The position numbers and the translations under genes were made by a program. A DNA stretch of 64,000 nt from Halobacillus sp. Marseille-P3879. GTDB lineage: Bacteria; Bacillota; Bacilli; Bacillales; Halobacillaceae. The notes under the pieces were generated by a model. It made no database searches. It was not told the origin of the DNA and saw nothing but the letters and a program-made list of their open reading frames with translations. The DNA lies in assembly GCF_900240285.1 (NCBI RefSeq), contig NZ_OESS01000001.1, positions 1,302,001-1,366,000 on the forward strand, in the 5' to 3' direction. Positions within the stretch are counted from its first letter, which is position 1, and each line of letters starts with the position of its first letter. Shown piece by piece: positions 60,819 through 64,000 of the stretch.

Positions 60819-61703
60819 ATGACCGTAAAAAAAGCAATTATTCCTGCAGCTGGATTAGGTACTCGTTTTCTCCCGGCTACAAAAGCTATGCCTAAAGAAA
60901 TGCTCCCTATTGTGGACAAGCCTACGATTCAATACATAGTAGAGGAAGCGATTGCTTCTGGTATTGAGGACATTATTATTGTAACAGGCAAAGGGAAGCG
61001 AGCGATTGAGGATCATTTTGATCATTCCTTTGAACTGGAAGACAATCTTTATAAGAAAGAGAAGTTTGAGCTGTTAGAGAAAGTGAAACAGCCGGGGTCA
61101 GTTGATATTCATTACATTCGACAAAAAGAACCTAAGGGGTTAGGGCACGCTATTTGGTGCGCGCGTAAATTTATTGGAGAGGAACCGTTTGCCGTCCTTC
61201 TGGGCGATGATATTGTAGAGTCAGATACACCATGTCTTAAACAGCTTATTCAACAGTATGAAGCAACCCATGCCTCAGTCATTGGTGTAAAACAAGTGCC
61301 TGAAAATGAAACCTCGCGCTACGGGATTATTTCTCCTATTGAACAAACAGGCAGACGGTATCAAGTTGATCATTTCGTAGAGAAGCCGAAACAGGGAGAA
61401 GCACCTTCCAATCTGGCGATTATGGGGAGGTATATATTAACTCCTGAAATCATGGAGTTGTTAACTAATCAATCCGAGGGCGCCGGAGGGGAAATCCAGC
61501 TTACCGATGCCATTGAACGGCTTAATCAATCACAAACAGTATATGGATACGAGTTTGAAGGTGAACGGTACGATGTAGGAGATCAGCTGGGTTTTATCGA
61601 GACTACGATTTCTATGGCTTTAAAAAGAGAGGATGTGCGGGAAGATGTTTTACGGCTTATTCGTTCTATTGTTAAGGAAGAAACTACGAAGAAGAATGAG
61701 TAG
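60819..61703 (+). CDS. galU: UTP-glucose-1-phosphate uridylyltransferase GalU/GtaB
   Basis: The 294-residue protein has the nucleotidyltransferase start [20 protein letters not shown], then [40 protein letters not shown] and [14 protein letters not shown]. It makes UDP-glucose for teichoic acid glucosylation, glycolipid anchors or polysaccharide. It uses the product of PgcA (1599). In B. subtilis gtaB lies in the tag-tua region; here it sits between prfB and yvjA. AAGTGAGG precedes the ATG. Confidence 0.96.
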   Translation: MTVKKAIIPAAGLGTRFLPATKAMPKEMLPIVDKPTIQYIVEEAIASGIEDIIIVTGKGKRAIEDHFDHSFELEDNLYKKEKFELLEKVKQPGSVDIHYIRQKEPKGLGHAIWCARKFIGEEPFAVLLGDDIVESDTPCLKQLIQQYEATHASVIGVKQVPENETSRYGIISPIEQTGRRYQVDHFVEKPKQGEAPSNLAIMGRYILTPEIMELLTNQSEGAGGEIQLTDAIERLNQSQTVYGYEFEGERYDVGDQLGFIETTISMALKREDVREDVLRLIRSIVKEETTKKNE

Positions 61704-61803
61704 TTCTTTAGCATGTTAATGCGTTATCTGAGTTGCGTTTACACGTTCGCTGCTCAGTGTTATACTCCTATCGGTAGTTACCGATTCGGGAGGAATTCAG
61801 CTT

Positions 61804-62676
61804 ATGATGATGGCAAAAAAATATAGAAGAGAACCTATGCCCCCATTAGTAAAACATGTGATTGAATATAGTCTCGTGGTACTGGGGTCTTTTTTTGTAG
61901 CTTTAGCATTTAATATCTTTTTACTTCCTAACAATATTGCTTCTGGCGGAGTTGCTGGCATTAGTACCATTACAAAAGGAGTTTTTGGCTGGGAACCGGG
62001 AATTGTTCAAGCTGTACTTAATGTTCCCTTATTTATTACAGGGATCGTCCTGTTAGGTAAAAACTTCGGGATAAAGTCTTTTGTAGGTACTATGGTTCTT
62101 CCTCTTTTTGTACTGCTGACCAATAATTTAGAGCCGGCTACACCGAATCCGCTGCTTGGAGCAATTTTTGGCGGCATGGGCGTTGGACTTGGGCTTGGGA
62201 TTGTTTTCCGGGGACGAGCTTCAACTGGCGGTATTGATCTGGCTGCCCAGGTTCTTCATAAATTCACACACCTCCCGCTTGGAATAAGTGTGGCTTTGCT
62301 TGATGGAATGATCGTCTTAACTTCAGCTTTTGTATTTTCCGTAGAAGAAGGCCTGTATGCGTTAATCGGGCTGTTTGCAACAAGCCGAACGATTGACTTT
62401 GTCCAAGTAGGGCTGAATACTTCTAAAAATGTCATGATTATCACAGAACATGTGGAAGAAGTACGAGCTGCTATTTTAAATGAGATTGATCGGGGAGTTA
62501 CGGTTCTGCAAGGATCTGGAGGCTACACAGAGCGGGAACGACAGGTCATCATGTGCGTGGTTCAGCAGAACGAATTCATCAAATTGACACAAACAGTTAA
62601 AACAATTGACCCGGGGGCGTTTGTGGTAGCTATGAACGCTACAGAGGTCTTAGGCGAGGGTTTTAAAACAACGTAG
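61804..62676 (+). CDS. yvjA: YitT-family membrane protein (YvjA)
   Basis: The 290-residue protein has five or six membrane segments (about 18-190) with LLPNNIASGGVAGISTI, GLGLGIVFRGRASTGGIDLA and FVQVGLNTSKNVMIIT, typical of the DUF161 part, and a C-terminal DUF2179 domain (GVTVLQGSGGYTERERQVIM). Function is unknown. Position before cccB and ftsE matches yvjA of B. subtilis. GGGAGGAATTC precedes the ATG. Confidence 0.88.
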   Translation: MMMAKKYRREPMPPLVKHVIEYSLVVLGSFFVALAFNIFLLPNNIASGGVAGISTITKGVFGWEPGIVQAVLNVPLFITGIVLLGKNFGIKSFVGTMVLPLFVLLTNNLEPATPNPLLGAIFGGMGVGLGLGIVFRGRASTGGIDLAAQVLHKFTHLPLGISVALLDGMIVLTSAFVFSVEEGLYALIGLFATSRTIDFVQVGLNTSKNVMIITEHVEEVRAAILNEIDRGVTVLQGSGGYTERERQVIMCVVQQNEFIKLTQTVKTIDPGAFVVAMNATEVLGEGFKTT

Positions 62677-62730
62677 CTGGGTTATACTATTTTATATCAT
62701 TTACTATAAAATTGAAATTGGGGGATCGGT

Positions 62731-63087
62731 ATGAAAAAATTTTTATGGGCCATGCTGATAAGCTTCTTGTTTATCTTAGGCGCCTGCGGTGGCGGTGGAG
62801 ATGAAGAAGGCGGGAACGGCGGAGATACAGAGGAATCTTCAGAAGAGCAGACAGATGGTGACGTGGATGTAGAAGCGGCCGAACAAGTTTACGAACAAAG
62901 CTGTGCAAGCTGCCATGGTGGGGACATGGAAGGAAATGTAGGACCTGCTTTAAATGAAATCGGATCAAAATATTCCTCAGAAGAGATTCAGGAAATCATC
63001 CATAATGGAAAAGGATCCATGCAAGCACAGAATGTAGAAGACCAGGACGCTGAACTCGTAGCAAACTGGCTTGCATCAATGGAATAA
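62731..63087 (+). CDS. cccB: lipoprotein cytochrome c-551 (CccB-like)
   Basis: The 118-residue protein has a signal with lipobox ILGAC near residue 16-20, then an acidic Gly/Glu/Asp-rich linker (21-50), then a small cytochrome c domain with the haem motif CASCH and an axial-type Met (GSMQAQNVEDQDA). It is a membrane-anchored electron carrier outside the cell. B. subtilis CccB is at the same place before ftsE. The linker is more acidic than usual, in line with a halophile. Confidence 0.92.
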   Translation: MKKFLWAMLISFLFILGACGGGGDEEGGNGGDTEESSEEQTDGDVDVEAAEQVYEQSCASCHGGDMEGNVGPALNEIGSKYSSEEIQEIIHNGKGSMQAQNVEDQDAELVANWLASME

Positions 63088-63105
63088 AAGTAAATAAACA
63101 TATGG

Positions 63106-63134
63106 AAACCTGACAATGACTGTCAGGTTTTTTT
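63106..63134 (+). terminator. terminator of cccB
   Basis: AAACCTGACA and TGTCAGGTTT form a perfect ten-pair stem with a five-base loop, followed by T. Confidence 0.9.
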
Positions 63135-63462
63135 GTTGGGGTAATTTAGGAAGGGGAGGTTAATTGAAGTAATTAGGTTGAGATCTCCTTCAAAATTAAT
63201 TAAAAGTTATAAGCCTTTTTATCTATTTTTTTGAAAGGTATTTTAATAAAATGTTGTTTTTTTATAGTATTTCTTATACTAAAACGCACGTAATTAAATT
63301 TTAAAATAGAATAATCAACAGTTGATGCTATCATGTTTATTAACTTTTAGAACCCTTACATATCAAGCAGGATAAATGAATTTTTTGTCGAATATTATCT
63401 ATAAGTCGAAAAGTTTGAAACAAAAATGTAATAATTTTTTGTCTTAAAAACTCGAATCTAAA
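63135..63462. other. AT-rich intergenic stretch before ftsE
   Basis: No ORF is supported. The sequence is very AT-rich and contains no clear repeat. A promoter for ftsE lies at its end. Confidence 0.45.
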
Positions 63463-63471
63463 TGTTATAAT
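63463..63471 (+). promoter_or_regulatory. extended -10 promoter of ftsE
   Basis: TGTTATAAT is a perfect -10 with TGn extension, about 89 bases before the ftsE start codon. The long leader could hold further control sites. Confidence 0.55.
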
Positions 63472-63559
63472 GTACGAGGACTTGAGACGAAAGATTAATA
63501 GAATGCTTATTTATAGCAACATAGAACAACGACAACAAAGGAGTTAAGGTGATCACTTT

Positions 63560-64000
63560 ATGATAGAAATGAAGGGTGTCTATAAGACTTACCCGAACGG
63601 TGTAACTGCGTTAAATGGAATTGATGTACATATTGATCAAGGCGAATTTGTGTATGTAGTAGGTCCAAGTGGCGCAGGTAAATCAACGTTCACAAGACTT
63701 ATGTTCAGGGAAGAGAAAGCAACTAAAGGCTCAGTTAGTGTAAACGATTTTAATTTGACGACTATTAAAGAACGGCAGGTGCCTTATCTGCGTCGTAATG
63801 TCGGTGTCGTTTATCAGGATTTTCGTTTACTTCCAAGACTGACCGTTTATGAAAATGTAGCGTTTGCTTTAGAGGTTATTGAGGAGGCTCCTAACCAAAT
63901 ACGGCGGCGTGTAATGGATGTTCTCGATCAGGTGCGTTTAAAGAATAAAGCCCGGTTTATACCTGATGAACTTTCCGGTGGGGAGCAGCAAAGAGTTTCA
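63560..64000 (+). CDS. ftsE: cell-division ABC transporter ATP-binding protein FtsE, 5' part
   Basis: ATG 63560 opens a frame that runs off the window after 147 codons. It reads MIEMKGVYKTYPNGVTALNG with Walker A VVGPSGAGKSTFTRLMFREE, VGVVYQDFRLLPRLTVYENV and the start of the signature motif LSGGEQQRVS. These are FtsE hallmarks. With FtsX it controls peptidoglycan hydrolases at division or elongation. The gene order cccB-ftsE matches B. subtilis. AAGGTG precedes the ATG. Confidence 0.95.
   Translation, partial: MIEMKGVYKTYPNGVTALNGIDVHIDQGEFVYVVGPSGAGKSTFTRLMFREEKATKGSVSVNDFNLTTIKERQVPYLRRNVGVVYQDFRLLPRLTVYENVAFALEVIEEAPNQIRRRVMDVLDQVRLKNKARFIPDELSGGEQQRVS

Noticed and set aside
1-64000. CRISPR arrays, tRNA or rRNA genes, prophage or toxin-antitoxin modules
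   Set aside because: I looked for regular repeats, cloverleaf-like segments and typical proteins and saw none. A dedicated search could still find small RNAs.

Overview
The window reads as a chromosomal segment of a moderately halophilic or marine, flagellated, naturally competent member of the Bacillaceae. Halobacillus or a close relative is my best guess, by inference. The reasons are strong AGGAGG-type ribosome binding sites, many intrinsic terminators, gene order matching the Bacillus subtilis tagO-tagV-yvyE-degSU-comF-flg-hag-fliDST-hpf-secA-prfB-yvjA-cccB-ftsE block, and very acidic surface proteins (flagellin, FlgK, FliD, SH3 hydrolases). There are no rRNA or tRNA genes, CRISPR arrays, intact insertion sequences or prophage genes.

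Region 1 (1-3.4 kb): the 3' end of an AraC-type regulator, a VanZ-like gene, a tiny 39-residue ORF and phosphoglucomutase pgcA. Region 2 (3.6-27.5 kb): wall teichoic acid and surface polysaccharide genes. It holds two TagO-type initiating transferases, TagA, TagD, TagB, two large TagF-like CDP-glycerol polymerases, the TagGH exporter, two GT4 glycosyltransferases, a MurJ-type flippase and a Wzy-like polymerase. It also holds two tandem paralogous secreted glucosaminidases carrying six SH3-like repeats each. Region 3 (27.6-34.4 kb): a Wzz/tyrosine-kinase pair, a DUF2187 protein, a TcaA/YvbJ-like membrane protein, an APC permease, an LCP ligase (TagT/U/V type) and YvyE.

Region 4 (34.5-49.5 kb): DegS-DegU, DegV, ComFA, ComFC (no comFB), then the late flagellar genes yvyF-flgM-flgN-flgK-flgL-yviE-fliW-csrA-hag and flaG-fliD-fliS-fliT plus one unrecognised partner. 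Sigma-D promoters are readable before flgM, hag and flaG. The hag leader carries two CsrA-type sites, which fits the FliW-CsrA-flagellin control loop encoded just upstream. Region 5 (49.5-53.4 kb): an inserted NMT1/SsuA-type ABC importer and a membrane acyltransferase, both on the minus strand. Region 6 (53.7-64 kb): hpf with overlapping sigma-B and sigma-H promoters, secA, prfB with its programmed +1 frameshift, a CidR-like LysR regulator, a thioesterase, galU, a YitT-family protein, a lipoprotein cytochrome c and the start of ftsE.

The genes form a cell-envelope theme. PgcA and GalU make glucose-1-phosphate and UDP-glucose. TagO, TagA, TagB, TagD and the TagF-like enzymes build the teichoic acid, TagGH exports it and the LCP enzyme attaches it. 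The SH3-glucosaminidases remodel the wall. WalR/PhoP-like direct repeats precede both tagDB and tagA. I found no convincing evidence for a wholly new system. The best leads are the regulatory layouts, the unusual TagF-like protein, the Wzy/MurJ/GT cassette, the duplicated hydrolases and a few uncharacterised small genes.
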